A stretch of 20,802 nt of DNA from Pseudomonadota bacterium (GCA_030635485.1 DAOVYS010000015.1:1-20802); one strand, 5' to 3'; positions 1-7,040 are shown, counted from the first letter of the stretch. A program made the numbers and translations. Notes: generated by a model not told the origin, from the sequence alone.

Positions 1-380
1 ACATATCCTGCAATTTTATTTAATTGATTTGGATTAATCATCCACAAAATAGGCTTTTCTTCATGAAGAGCAAAAAACAATCCGAATAGTAGTCCTTCGG
101 TCCAATCTAGCAACCTAGTGGGGGCACCAGTATGCTGCATTAAAAACAACCATTCATTGTTATTTTCCCGCGGGATTGGATTAAGTCCATACACAGGACC
201 TTTGGATCGGAACTCTTGAACGATTTGATTCTCATTCTTCAGCAATTTTTTTCTAAATAATTTAGGAAGCAGAGGAGTGTTAGATTCTGGTTCACCACGG
301 AACCACGGTTTTTGATCTGTATTCCAAGAAAAATGCACATTCTTTGCGTGTTCTAAAATGTCTTTTAGCGATGTAAACAT
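1..380 (-). CDS. FRG-domain protein, N-terminal part (runs off window)
   Basis: Reading the minus strand from an ATG at 378-380 gives an open frame to the window edge, 126 codons without a stop. It contains the FRG-domain hallmarks: WFRGE at residues 26-30, then LLPKLFR, and a later block reading LMQHTGAPTRLLDWTEG followed by a hydrophobic stretch ending FFA. The FRG domain is named for its Phe-Arg-Gly core; its biochemical role is not firmly established, and it is often found in accessory or defence-type neighbourhoods. The C-terminal part lies outside the window, so a partner domain cannot be excluded. The gene is AT-rich compared with the genes from 1198 onward, which suggests a separate origin. 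No clear ribosome binding site precedes the ATG. Two palindromes (401-417 and 527-566) lie upstream and may be control sites. Confidence 0.85.
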   Translation of the reverse strand, partial: MFTSLKDILEHAKNVHFSWNTDQKPWFRGEPESNTPLLPKLFRKKLLKNENQIVQEFRSKGPVYGLNPIPRENNNEWLFLMQHTGAPTRLLDWTEGLLFGLFFALHEEKPILWMINPNQLNKIAGY

Positions 381-400
381 AAATTTCTATTTTTAGAATA

Positions 401-417
401 CATGGAAATTTTCCATG
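401..417. promoter_or_regulatory. 17-bp palindrome upstream of the FRG gene
   Basis: CATGGAAA, one central T, then TTTCCATG: perfect 8-bp arms, 20 bp upstream of the FRG start codon. Its position in the likely leader or promoter-proximal region suggests a repressor site or a small RNA hairpin. No regulator gene is visible in the window. Confidence 0.4.
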
Positions 418-526
418 CAACATCTCCACACCGGAACCGAACCCCGCAAATATTACTAAAACCACGCTAAATTCAAAAAGATAACCAAGACAACCTATAC
501 AAACCCTGAATAGAAAATTTTGTCAA

Positions 527-566
527 TAAGTAGTAGTACTTACCAATCCGTAAGTAATACTACTTA
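527..566. promoter_or_regulatory. Imperfect inverted repeat, candidate operator of the FRG gene
   Basis: Two 17-bp arms (527-543 and 550-566) flank a 6-bp spacer and match at 16 of 17 positions; the arms read roughly AAGTAGTANTACTTAC. On the minus strand a perfect TTGACA (521-526) directly abuts the repeat, in the right orientation to be a -35 box for the FRG gene. A convincing -10 box at 17 bp spacing was not found, so the promoter part is weak. A dyad against a -35 box is a typical operator layout. Confidence 0.4.
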
Positions 567-972
567 CTCTATCTGAAATAATTCTTTTAATTCAAGCTGT
601 TACGGAACCCAATTTTTGGAAAAACAGAATGAAAAAAAAATTGAAATTACCGCAAAAAACCTGAAAAAAGGCTGGTAAAGATTTCTCTCCACGGTCGAAA
701 TGACCCAAAAGAGGGGTTTTCGTTCAACCATCAAGGGTTAACTCAGGCAAATCGTGGAATAAATCGGGGAGGGAGCATTACCCGTTTGTTCAGACGCTAT
801 TATGGTACTGTTGGGTTTCGCCTCAGGTCCTGCATTTACTATGACTTTTTGTCAATCCGGAGGTTGTGTTGGGAAACGGAACTCTTTCAGCGTAATACGG
901 CTCAACCGCAACCTACATTCATCATGCGGGCCGGATAAACGCGTAATGCTTTCATACATTTTATCTGATTAT

Positions 973-1001
973 TTGCGATTACACTTTTTTTTTGCCATAA
1001 T
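973..1001 (+). promoter_or_regulatory. Candidate sigma-70-type promoter of the 1198-11113 cluster
   Basis: TTGCGA (973-978) and CATAAT (996-1001) are separated by 17 bp, matching the -35 and -10 consensus at 4/6 and 5/6 positions. A start near 1008 would give a leader of about 190 nt containing the whole hairpin at 1056-1164. This is pattern matching only. Confidence 0.4.
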
Positions 1002-1055
1002 AACGGAAGTGCGGAAGAGGAGTGTTCTTTTGACCCCCGGTTGCTGACCGGACAT

Positions 1056-1164
1056 GTAAACGTTTACCAGTGCCCCAGCTGTGCGTGATCAGGGCGAGTG
1101 ACTATAGCCCATACTATGTCGCTTGCCCTGAGCGCGTGCAGATGGGGTGCTGGTGAACGTTTAC
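1056..1164 (+). ncRNA. Long hairpin, copy 1 of a two-copy structured element
   Basis: Arms 1056-1102 and 1118-1164 pair over 47 consecutive steps with only two mismatches (1078/1142 and 1088/1132). Eight pairs are G-U wobbles when read on the plus strand (for example 1065/1155, 1071/1149, 1072/1148). After a single unpaired base at 1103, four more pairs (ATAG with CTAT) close a six-base loop at 1108-1113. The same architecture recurs at 16701-16807 with a different sequence. Here the hairpin ends 33 nt upstream of the ATG at 1198, probably inside that gene's leader. It is not followed by a U-run, so it is not a standard terminator. It could be a conserved structured RNA or a palindromic mobile element; no known family is recognised. 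Confidence 0.7.
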
Positions 1165-1197
1165 CCTTATGTGAATAAAGAGAGACAGGAGATAGTC

Positions 1198-1959
1198 ATG
1201 GAATGGTTTTATGCCACCTCAAAAGACCCGATTGGTCCAATAAGTGAAGAAGAATTTCAGAACCTTGCAAAGCAGGGAAAGATAACTCCCAAGACCCTTG
1301 TCTGGAATTCGACAATGACGGATTGGAAGCCTTACAGCGATGTTTTCGGCACCGCTGCGGAACAGACCATGGAACCAGCGGCGCCTGTCCCCGTTTCCGA
1401 AGGGACCGCATGTTCCGAGTGCGGCAGGACATTTCCGAGGGATGATATGATCCGTTTTGGGGAATCATGGGTGTGCGGCGGTTGTAAGTCCGTATTTGTT
1501 CAGAAGCTCAAGGAGGGCGTAAATGTGGCTGGGACCTGGGAATATGGAGGGTTCTGGATTCGCTTCGGGGCAAAGATTATCGACGGGATCGCTATAGGCG
1601 TAATACAGTGGTGCATTAGTTTTGCCATAGGTATTGTTGTGGGAGTGTCCTCCAGCCCGACCCCCGGAGGTATGACTACTTTTGTTATAATGTCCAACAT
1701 TTTCAATATTGGTATAGCCGCCACCTATACAACCTGGTTTCTCGGCAAATTCGCGGCAACCCCAGGCAAGATGGCGCTGGGGCTTAAGGTAATCATGGCC
1801 GATGGGGACAAGGTGAGTTACATGCGGGCGTTTGGGCGCCATTTTTCCGAGATCCTGAGCGGAATTTTACTGTGCATAGGCTATCTCATGGCTGCATTTG
1901 ATGATGAAAAGCGGACCCTGCATGACAGGATCTGCGACACCAGGGTAGTGAAAAAATAA
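1198..1959 (+). CDS. GYF_2 - zinc ribbon - RDD membrane protein
   Basis: A 253-residue protein with three parts. Residues 2-50 match the GYF_2 (DUF4339) pattern: a WFY opening, GPIS, GKITPKTLVW and a final DW, a module thought to bind peptides. Residues 72-96 hold a zinc-ribbon pattern, C72-x2-C75 and C93-x2-C96. From about residue 118 to the end is an RDD membrane domain with its Arg (R122), Asp (D129), hydrophobic helices and a final DRICDTRVV. The start is set at 1198 because an ACAGGAGA site (1185-1192) lies at correct spacing; the upstream in-frame GTG at 1147 falls inside the hairpin and would add non-GYF residues. It is the first gene of the cluster, 15 nt before the next. The substrate of RDD proteins is generally unknown. 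Confidence 0.85.
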   Translation: MEWFYATSKDPIGPISEEEFQNLAKQGKITPKTLVWNSTMTDWKPYSDVFGTAAEQTMEPAAPVPVSEGTACSECGRTFPRDDMIRFGESWVCGGCKSVFVQKLKEGVNVAGTWEYGGFWIRFGAKIIDGIAIGVIQWCISFAIGIVVGVSSSPTPGGMTTFVIMSNIFNIGIAATYTTWFLGKFAATPGKMALGLKVIMADGDKVSYMRAFGRHFSEILSGILLCIGYLMAAFDDEKRTLHDRICDTRVVKK

Positions 1960-1974
1960 TAAGGAGAACACACC

Positions 1975-2538
1975 TTGATCAGATGCACCGCATGCCTTGG
2001 CCCTCTTCGCAGGGATATCTTTAATACGCCCGGGTTGACCTCCTGTCCTTCCTGCTCGGTTCTCATCCGGGCGGATGTCTTTCCCGCCCTGGTCAGGGAG
2101 CAGCCGGAAGGCACATCGGGAGAGGTCCTGGCAATTGATGATGAGGCCGGCTGTTTTTTTCACCCCAATAAAAAGGCTGTGATCTCGTGCGACGCATGCG
2201 GCCGGTTTCTCTGCTCCCTCTGTGATGTGGAGTTTGATGACCGACATCTCTGTGTATCATGCATTGAAACCGGTAGAAACAAGCACAAAATCAAAACCCT
2301 GGAGAATCACAGGATACTCTATGACACTACTGCTCTGGCACTGGCCGTTATTCCGATGCTCTTTATCTGGCCCTCGATCCTGACGGCTCCGCTTGCCTTG
2401 TTCACGGCCATCTATTACTGGAACGCCCCAACGAGCATCATCCCGCGCACCAAGGTCCGCCTGGTTGCGGCCATTGTTCTGGCCGGCCTGCAGATAGTGG
2501 GCTGGTCTGTTTTCTTTTATTATCTTGCAACCCGGTGA
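1975..2538 (+). CDS. Zinc-module membrane protein (B-box-like), first paralogue
   Basis: A 187-residue protein starting at TTG 1975, chosen because AAGGAG (1961-1966) precedes it at good spacing. An N-terminal zinc ribbon uses C4, C7, C24 and C27. A second metal site has ligands C60, H63, C72, C75, C80, C83, C93 and C96, a cross-brace layout like B-box fingers. The C-terminal half is hydrophobic, with membrane helices near residues 118-150 and 162-183. The eight-ligand spacing is exactly repeated in the gene at 3745-4053, so the two are paralogues in this domain. It is 15 nt downstream of the GYF_2-RDD gene and surely co-transcribed. Function is not known; zinc-dependent protein binding at the inner membrane is an inference. 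Confidence 0.8.
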   Translation: MIRCTACLGPLRRDIFNTPGLTSCPSCSVLIRADVFPALVREQPEGTSGEVLAIDDEAGCFFHPNKKAVISCDACGRFLCSLCDVEFDDRHLCVSCIETGRNKHKIKTLENHRILYDTTALALAVIPMLFIWPSILTAPLALFTAIYYWNAPTSIIPRTKVRLVAAIVLAGLQIVGWSVFFYYLATR

Positions 2539-2556
2539 TTTTTTTTAAAGCATCGA

Positions 2557-2620
2557 GTTCAGCCGGGGAGAGAATGATTTTCGCAAAAAGACGCGAAAAA
2601 AATTCAGTCCCCTTTGTCTT
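2557..2620. repeat. 64-nt palindromic repeat, copy 1
   Basis: Matches 3640-3703 at 61 of 64 positions. Internally it is a hairpin: GGGGAGAGAAT...TTTTCGC pairs with GCGAAAAAAATTC..TCCCC around the 8-nt loop AAAAAGAC, 16 of 20 stem positions. It lies in the gap after the stop codon at 2538. Its palindromic GGGGA/TCCCC form resembles REP-type intergenic elements. Confidence 0.8.
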
Positions 2621-2643
2621 GAAATCTGTCTCCCTTATTGCGA

Positions 2644-3660
2644 ATGACAAAACAGGAAAAGATATACAAACGGCTGCCCGGTAAAAAGAAGGGGCTTATT
2701 GGCATCTATACGTTATGGCAGGGGCCCGACCACCTGCTGGCCATTGATTCCAAACGTTTTTCCGAGGACTATAAGAGGTTTTATTACAACGATATACAGG
2801 CAATCATCACCCGGCGGACAAGCCGCGGGAAGATCTATAATTTGATCCTTGGGGTGTTCTGCGTTTTTTTTGTCCTTCTTGCTCTCCCCTCCAGGGGCGG
2901 AGGGGCCGTATTCTTTATGGTAATGGCCGGTCTGTTTCTTCTGGCCCTTCTTGTCAACCTGTTCCTGGGGCCTACATGCGTGTGCCATCTCCAGACAGCA
3001 GTGCGGTTTGAAAGGCTTCCCTCGCTTAATCGGTTGAAGAATGCTTACAAGGCCGTAAAGATTCTAAAGCCGCTTATTGAAAAGGCCCAGGGCAGTCTGA
3101 CGCCCGAGGCATTGGAAACATATTTTCTTGGAAACAGTCTTAAGAGATCCGTGGGGCCACGGGAACGCGATGCCTCGTCAGGCAGGAGGCATGAGCACGG
3201 CAATTTCCATAAAGCGCTGGCTATTCTGCTGCTTGTCTACGGCGTTATTATTTTTATAGACATGTTTATAAACAATCCGGGCGTCAGCCTGATAATGTCC
3301 GGTGTCGGCATGGCAGCCGTGGTGGTCATGATCATTGCGCTGGTCAGGCAGCAGGGGAGCGATATCTATAATGCGCTTAAATCGACAACATGGGCAACGC
3401 TTGCCTTAATGATCATGGAAATGGTATTGGGTTATGTGATTGCAATGACTGTTGTCTTTAAAAACCCTGTAATCGCAAACAATCAGTGGGAGATGATCAA
3501 GGCAATCTCCGAAATATCGCCGTTTGACTCATCCTGGCACCTGGGAATATATATTTTCTCCATTTGCGCCTCTTTTCTCTTGGGTATTGCCGGGCTTGTC
3601 CTGGTCAGCCGTTTTCAGAAGGAGTATGCTCAGTTGAATGTTCAGCCGGGGACAGAATAA
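2644..3660 (+). CDS. Six-helix membrane protein of unknown function
   Basis: A 338-residue protein, not assigned to a family. A polar N-terminal segment of about 60 residues is followed by two hydrophobic segments near 65-108, a soluble basic stretch of about 80 residues (110-190) with a polar, Arg/Ser-rich end, then four more hydrophobic segments (about 190-325). The ATG at 2644 is chosen, but no Shine-Dalgarno sequence precedes it; an in-frame TTG two codons upstream is no better. The last six codons and the stop lie inside the second 64-nt repeat, so the natural C-terminus may have been altered by the repeat. The gene sits between the only two large gaps in the cluster, both filled by repeat copies. 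Co-transcription with its neighbours is likely but not proven. Confidence 0.75.
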   Translation: MTKQEKIYKRLPGKKKGLIGIYTLWQGPDHLLAIDSKRFSEDYKRFYYNDIQAIITRRTSRGKIYNLILGVFCVFFVLLALPSRGGGAVFFMVMAGLFLLALLVNLFLGPTCVCHLQTAVRFERLPSLNRLKNAYKAVKILKPLIEKAQGSLTPEALETYFLGNSLKRSVGPRERDASSGRRHEHGNFHKALAILLLVYGVIIFIDMFINNPGVSLIMSGVGMAAVVVMIIALVRQQGSDIYNALKSTTWATLALMIMEMVLGYVIAMTVVFKNPVIANNQWEMIKAISEISPFDSSWHLGIYIFSICASFLLGIAGLVLVSRFQKEYAQLNVQPGTE

Positions 3661-3703
3661 TTTTCGCAAAAAGACGCGAAAAAAATTCAGTCCCCTTCGT
3701 CTT
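3640..3703. repeat. 64-nt palindromic repeat, copy 2 (overlaps the end of a CDS)
   Basis: Second copy of the repeat at 2557-2620, 1083 bp away and in the same orientation, three differences in 64. Stem GGGGACAGAATAATTTTCGC pairs with its partner at 17 of 20 positions. Its left end encodes the final residues VQPGTE and the TAA (3658-3660) of the preceding gene. Confidence 0.8.
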
Positions 3704-3744
3704 CTATCAAGCGCTGATCCACTATTAAGGAGTGAGCGTAGCTG

Positions 3745-4053
3745 ATGCAAGATTTAGCCCATCAACGCTGCTTCAATCACAGGACTCGCGAGGCCGTGGC
3801 CCGCTGTCCGGAATGCGGCCGTTTTTTTTGCAGAGAATGCATCACAGAGCACAAAGACCGTGTCCTTTGCGCCTCCTGCCTGGAAAAGCAGCATGCGTCC
3901 CGGCCAATTCGCACGATCCGTTTTGGCGGGATTGTGCGAATTGGCCAGTTCCTGTCAGGTTCCATATTCCTGTGGCTCTTTTTCTACTACCTGGGCCGGA
4001 TTCTGCTTTCCCTGCCAAGTTCATTTCACGAAGGTACGTTATGGAATTGGTGA
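3745..4053 (+). CDS. Small zinc-module membrane protein (B-box-like), second paralogue
   Basis: A 102-residue protein starting at ATG 3745 with AAGGAG at 3727-3732. Ligands C9, H12, C21, C24, C29, C32, C42 and C45 have exactly the spacing of residues 60-96 of the protein at 1975-2538, and 19 of 37 residues are identical across the module. One hydrophobic segment (about residues 66-88) follows, so the zinc module is probably membrane-anchored and cytoplasmic. Other frames in this interval are open but lack this pattern. The middle of the gene holds an 18-step hairpin (3902-3946) encoding the residues joining the zinc module to the helix. Function is unknown; its position just before the DUF4129 gene ties it to the MoxR-type cluster. 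Confidence 0.8.
   Translation: MQDLAHQRCFNHRTREAVARCPECGRFFCRECITEHKDRVLCASCLEKQHASRPIRTIRFGGIVRIGQFLSGSIFLWLFFYYLGRILLSLPSSFHEGTLWNW
3902..3946 (+). repeat. Strong hairpin inside a coding sequence
   Basis: GGCCAATTCGCACGATCC (3902-3919) pairs with 3929-3946 around a 9-nt loop: 17 Watson-Crick pairs and one G-U at 3915/3933. It encodes the linker RPIRTIRFGGIVRIGQ of the small zinc-module protein. It could slow ribosomes, protect or cleave the mRNA, or be a relic of a palindromic insertion. Confidence 0.75.
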
Positions 4054-4066
4054 ACGGTAACAAAAA

Positions 4067-5740
4067 ATGAACAAAGGGAAACACCATCAGGGCAGGGGCG
4101 CAATCGAGATCCTGGAAGAGGCGGTCCATGTTCTGCGTCTTGCCCCTGTGGGAATCCCGGCATGTTACTACGTTGGGAGTCTGCCCTTTATCCTTGCACT
4201 GCTCTACTTCTGGGCGGATATGAGCCGTAGCGGCTTTGCGCAGGAGCATTGTCCCGGCGCCGCGATGGGGCTTGCCCTTCTCTTTGTGTGGATGAAATGC
4301 TGGCACGCGGTCTTCAGCCGCAAGGTCAAGGCCTGGATAAGCCGTGAAACAGCACCGCGTTACCATTTTCGCCGGATAGTCCGTCTTATTGCCTCACAGA
4401 CCTTGATCCAGGCCTCCGGTCTGATTGTGCTGCCTCTCTCCGTCCTGTTGGCCATTCCTTTTGGTTGGTGTTACGCCTTTTATCAGAATGTATCCGTGTT
4501 GGACGATCTGGAAGATGATGATGTAAAGAGTCTGATCAAGAGGTCGTGGGACCAGGCAAAGCTTTGGCCTGCACAGAATCATATTCTGTTGGCAGTCTTT
4601 TCCGCACTCGGGCTGATAGTCTTTATTAATCTTGGCATGACCATTTTCCTGATCCCCCAGATGCTGAACAAGTTGTTAGGCATTGAGACCATGTTCACAA
4701 TGAGCAGGTTCTGGGTCTTAAATACGACCTTTTTTGCCGCAACATGTTCTGTTACCTATCTGTGCATGGACCCGCTCGTAAAGACCGTGTATGTGCTTCG
4801 ATGCTTTTACGGCGCATCCCTTAAATCCGGGGAGGACATAAAGATAGAACTGAAAAGTCTTGTCTTGTCCGCAAAAACGCTTGCCGCGGTTCTGGTTCCT
4901 GTAATTCTTATTTGTTCTTCAGGCCCGCTTATGGCTGCTGAAACCGTGGATGTGGCGTCAATGCAGCAGGAGATTAACAACAGGGCGGTTTCTGCGGATG
5001 AGTTGAACCGGTCCATAGAAGAGGTGTTGGGTAAACCGGAATTTACCTGGCGCATGCCGCGGGAAAAACTGCAAAAGGAGAAGCGTGACGCAAGCGGACC
5101 GTTTGCGTGGTTAATGGATTGGATTATAGATAAGTTAAAGGACCTTGCCGGGAGTATCGGGGATTGGATAAAAAAGGTCGGGGAATGGCTGGAGAAATTC
5201 CTGCCTGATGTTGATCCTGCCGGCGAACCCTCGGATTCCGGCTGGATGGATTCGGTGCGTCTCCTGCTCATCGTGCTGTTTGTTGCGCTTATCTGTGTGC
5301 TTGGCGTTGTCTTTATGCGGGCATGGCTGCGTAAGAGAGAATCCCTTGTCGCGGTTTCCGTAAGACCTGTGCCTGTTACGCCCGACCTGATGGATGAAGA
5401 GGTCAGCGCTCTTGATCTTCCGGTGAATCGCTGGCTTTTAGTTGCTGATGATCTTATGAAAAAGGGGTCACTCCGGCTTGCATTGCGAGCGTTTTATCTG
5501 GCCACATTGGCACACCTGGCCGAGCATGAACTGATTGCAATCGCAAAATATAAATCCAACCGTGATTATGAACATGAACTGGCCAAGAGGGCCTATGGGT
5601 ACAAGGGCCTTTCCGATCTCTTTTCAGTAAATGTAATGGCTTTTGACAGGTCCTGGTATGGCAACCACAAGGTGGGTCCGGAAGAGCTGAGGCTGTTTAC
5701 CCAAAACCAGGAAAGGATTATGAGTTTTGTCAATCGGTAA
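4067..5740 (+). CDS. Multi-pass membrane protein with C-terminal DUF4129 domain
   Basis: A 557-residue membrane protein. Several hydrophobic segments lie in the first 290 residues, followed by a polar amphipathic region (about 300-385), another membrane helix near 395-415 and a C-terminal DUF4129-like domain (about 450-550) with the tail LAHLAEHEL...DRSWYG. DUF4129 proteins accompany MoxR and DUF58 proteins and in some actinobacterial cases are fused to transglutaminase-like domains; here no transglutaminase core is seen. The ATG at 4067 is 13 nt after the previous stop, with only a weak GGTAAC-like site, so translational coupling is likely. The last 14 nt overlap the next gene. The long N-terminal membrane region is larger than a bare DUF4129 protein and is not assigned to a family here. 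Confidence 0.8.
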   Translation: MNKGKHHQGRGAIEILEEAVHVLRLAPVGIPACYYVGSLPFILALLYFWADMSRSGFAQEHCPGAAMGLALLFVWMKCWHAVFSRKVKAWISRETAPRYHFRRIVRLIASQTLIQASGLIVLPLSVLLAIPFGWCYAFYQNVSVLDDLEDDDVKSLIKRSWDQAKLWPAQNHILLAVFSALGLIVFINLGMTIFLIPQMLNKLLGIETMFTMSRFWVLNTTFFAATCSVTYLCMDPLVKTVYVLRCFYGASLKSGEDIKIELKSLVLSAKTLAAVLVPVILICSSGPLMAAETVDVASMQQEINNRAVSADELNRSIEEVLGKPEFTWRMPREKLQKEKRDASGPFAWLMDWIIDKLKDLAGSIGDWIKKVGEWLEKFLPDVDPAGEPSDSGWMDSVRLLLIVLFVALICVLGVVFMRAWLRKRESLVAVSVRPVPVTPDLMDEEVSALDLPVNRWLLVADDLMKKGSLRLALRAFYLATLAHLAEHELIAIAKYKSNRDYEHELAKRAYGYKGLSDLFSVNVMAFDRSWYGNHKVGPEELRLFTQNQERIMSFVNR

Positions 5741-7040
5741 AAGTAACAGGATTCTCATTTTTCTATGTTTTTTTATTCTGGCCGCATTCCTGATCGGTAT
5801 GGCCCGGTTGTTTGAATTGCGGTTTGAATCAGGGGACGTCTATCCTCCATACTCATCGCTCAGGTCGGATCCTCTGGGATCAAAGGCCTTTTATGAAGGC
5901 CTTGCCTCTATTGAATCTCTATCTGTAAGCCGCAATTTTCGCTCCCTTTCAAAGCTTGGTCCAGGCAGGGACACAACCTTTTTCCTGCTGGGCGTCCTTC
6001 CTCATGATCTGGAATCGGTCCATCAGGATTCTTTCAAGGCGCTTACACATTTTATAGCCTCCGGAGGGAGGCTGGCGATCTCCTTGTTCCCCGTGAAAAA
6101 ACGGTCTGCCCCAAAAAAAGATTGTGAGCAAGAGGAGAAGGATGCGGAAATAGAGGATGGAGAAGCGGAAAAGGGTGAAACCGGGGACCACGTCTCAGAC
6201 TCCGGCAATAACGGCCAAAGTGAGCCTGATCGAAAAGAGTCGCAGGACAAATTCTCATCTCTTATTGACTACTGGGGTGTGAATTTTAATTTTCAAACCA
6301 AACCGTGGGAGAGCAAACAGGCTGCATTGGCAGCAGGTCCGTATGCGGATGGACTGCCAAAGGCCATCTCCTCTCATACGGCTCTCTCTTTTGCTTTTGA
6401 TGATCTTCGGGATGGCTGGAGAGCGGTCTATTCACGCGACGGGTTCCCTGTGCTGATTGAAAGAGGATTCGGCTCAGGCTCAATCGTCCTTGTTGCGGAT
6501 TCCTACCTCTTCAGCAACGAGGCGCTGCTCAAGGAGCGGCATCCCGGATTGCTTGCCTGGTTGATCAAAGGAAACAGATCCGTGGTCTTTGACGAGTCGC
6601 ATTTCGGAATACAGGAGAGCACCGGCATTGCCAGGCTTGCACGCAAGTATCGCCTCGAGTGGTTTTTTTTCGGGCTTGTCATTACGGCTGGGCTGTTTGT
6701 CTGGAAAAATTCCGCCGTTTTTGTGCCGTCTCGTGGCGACGATGCAGAGGCAGCGGGCCGGGATGTGGTATCGGAAAGGGATTACACCGTGGGTCTGGTC
6801 AGCCTGCTGCGGCGAAATATCTCGTCCCGGGACATCTTAGGGGTCTGTTTCAGGGAATGGGAGAAGTCATCCGCTACGAATAGAAAGCTTTCGGATGAGA
6901 TGATAAAGAAAGTAAAGGCAGTGATGGATACTGAGTCCCGGCAGGTCTCACATCAGGATAATCCTGTCGTGGCATACCGGAAGATATGCGAAATTCTGTC
7001 GGAAAGGGAAAAATCATGGAAAACAAAACAGAAGTCTTAA
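5727..7040 (+). CDS. DUF4350-domain membrane protein
   Basis: A 437-residue protein beginning at TTG 5727, chosen because AGGAAAGGA (5708-5716) lies at good distance and an N-terminal helix (residues about 9-29) follows at once. The region after it has the DUF4350 pattern (YPPYSSLRSDPLGSKAFYEGL), a GATase-like fold family found beside MoxR/DUF58 genes. A low-complexity acidic insert rich in Glu, Asp, Lys and Gly lies at about residues 130-175. A second helix near 310-328 precedes a polar C-terminal domain of about 100 residues. The gene overlaps both neighbours (14 and 25 nt), indicating one transcript and coupled translation. The middle domain would lie outside the cytoplasm. Confidence 0.85.
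   Translation: MSIGKSNRILIFLCFFILAAFLIGMARLFELRFESGDVYPPYSSLRSDPLGSKAFYEGLASIESLSVSRNFRSLSKLGPGRDTTFFLLGVLPHDLESVHQDSFKALTHFIASGGRLAISLFPVKKRSAPKKDCEQEEKDAEIEDGEAEKGETGDHVSDSGNNGQSEPDRKESQDKFSSLIDYWGVNFNFQTKPWESKQAALAAGPYADGLPKAISSHTALSFAFDDLRDGWRAVYSRDGFPVLIERGFGSGSIVLVADSYLFSNEALLKERHPGLLAWLIKGNRSVVFDESHFGIQESTGIARLARKYRLEWFFFGLVITAGLFVWKNSAVFVPSRGDDAEAAGRDVVSERDYTVGLVSLLRRNISSRDILGVCFREWEKSSATNRKLSDEMIKKVKAVMDTESRQVSHQDNPVVAYRKICEILSEREKSWKTKQKS

Larger units (their letters stand above)
381..1197. other. Long intergenic stretch between FRG gene and the MoxR-type cluster
   Basis: About 800 bases without a credible gene. The left part is AT-rich and holds the two palindromes upstream of the FRG gene. 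Around 678-703 a fragment containing CGGTCGAAATGAC resembles common dispersed intergenic repeats. At 807-930 TGTTGGGTTTCGC and, further on, GCTCAACCGCAACCTACA look like the two ends of another degenerate dispersed repeat. The 81-codon open frame at 802-1047 has no ribosome binding site or recognisable domain and overlaps this repeat, so it is not called. The right part contains a candidate promoter (973-1001) and the long hairpin at 1056-1164. Confidence 0.6.

Noticed and set aside
802..1047. 81-codon plus-strand open frame in the first intergenic region
   Set aside because: No ribosome binding site, no recognisable domain or signal, and it overlaps what looks like a degenerate dispersed repeat and the candidate promoter.
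1056..1164. Long hairpin copy 1 as a rho-independent terminator
   Set aside because: No U-run follows and the stem is far longer than a terminator; it also lies just upstream of a gene start.
1050..1170. Target-site duplication around the long hairpins
   Set aside because: Flanks of neither copy (1056-1164, 16701-16807) show a direct repeat, unlike the MITE-like elements, so transposition is not supported by the ends.
2539..2546. T-run directly after the stop at 2538 as a terminator
   Set aside because: No GC-rich hairpin precedes it, and the following genes clearly belong to the same cluster.
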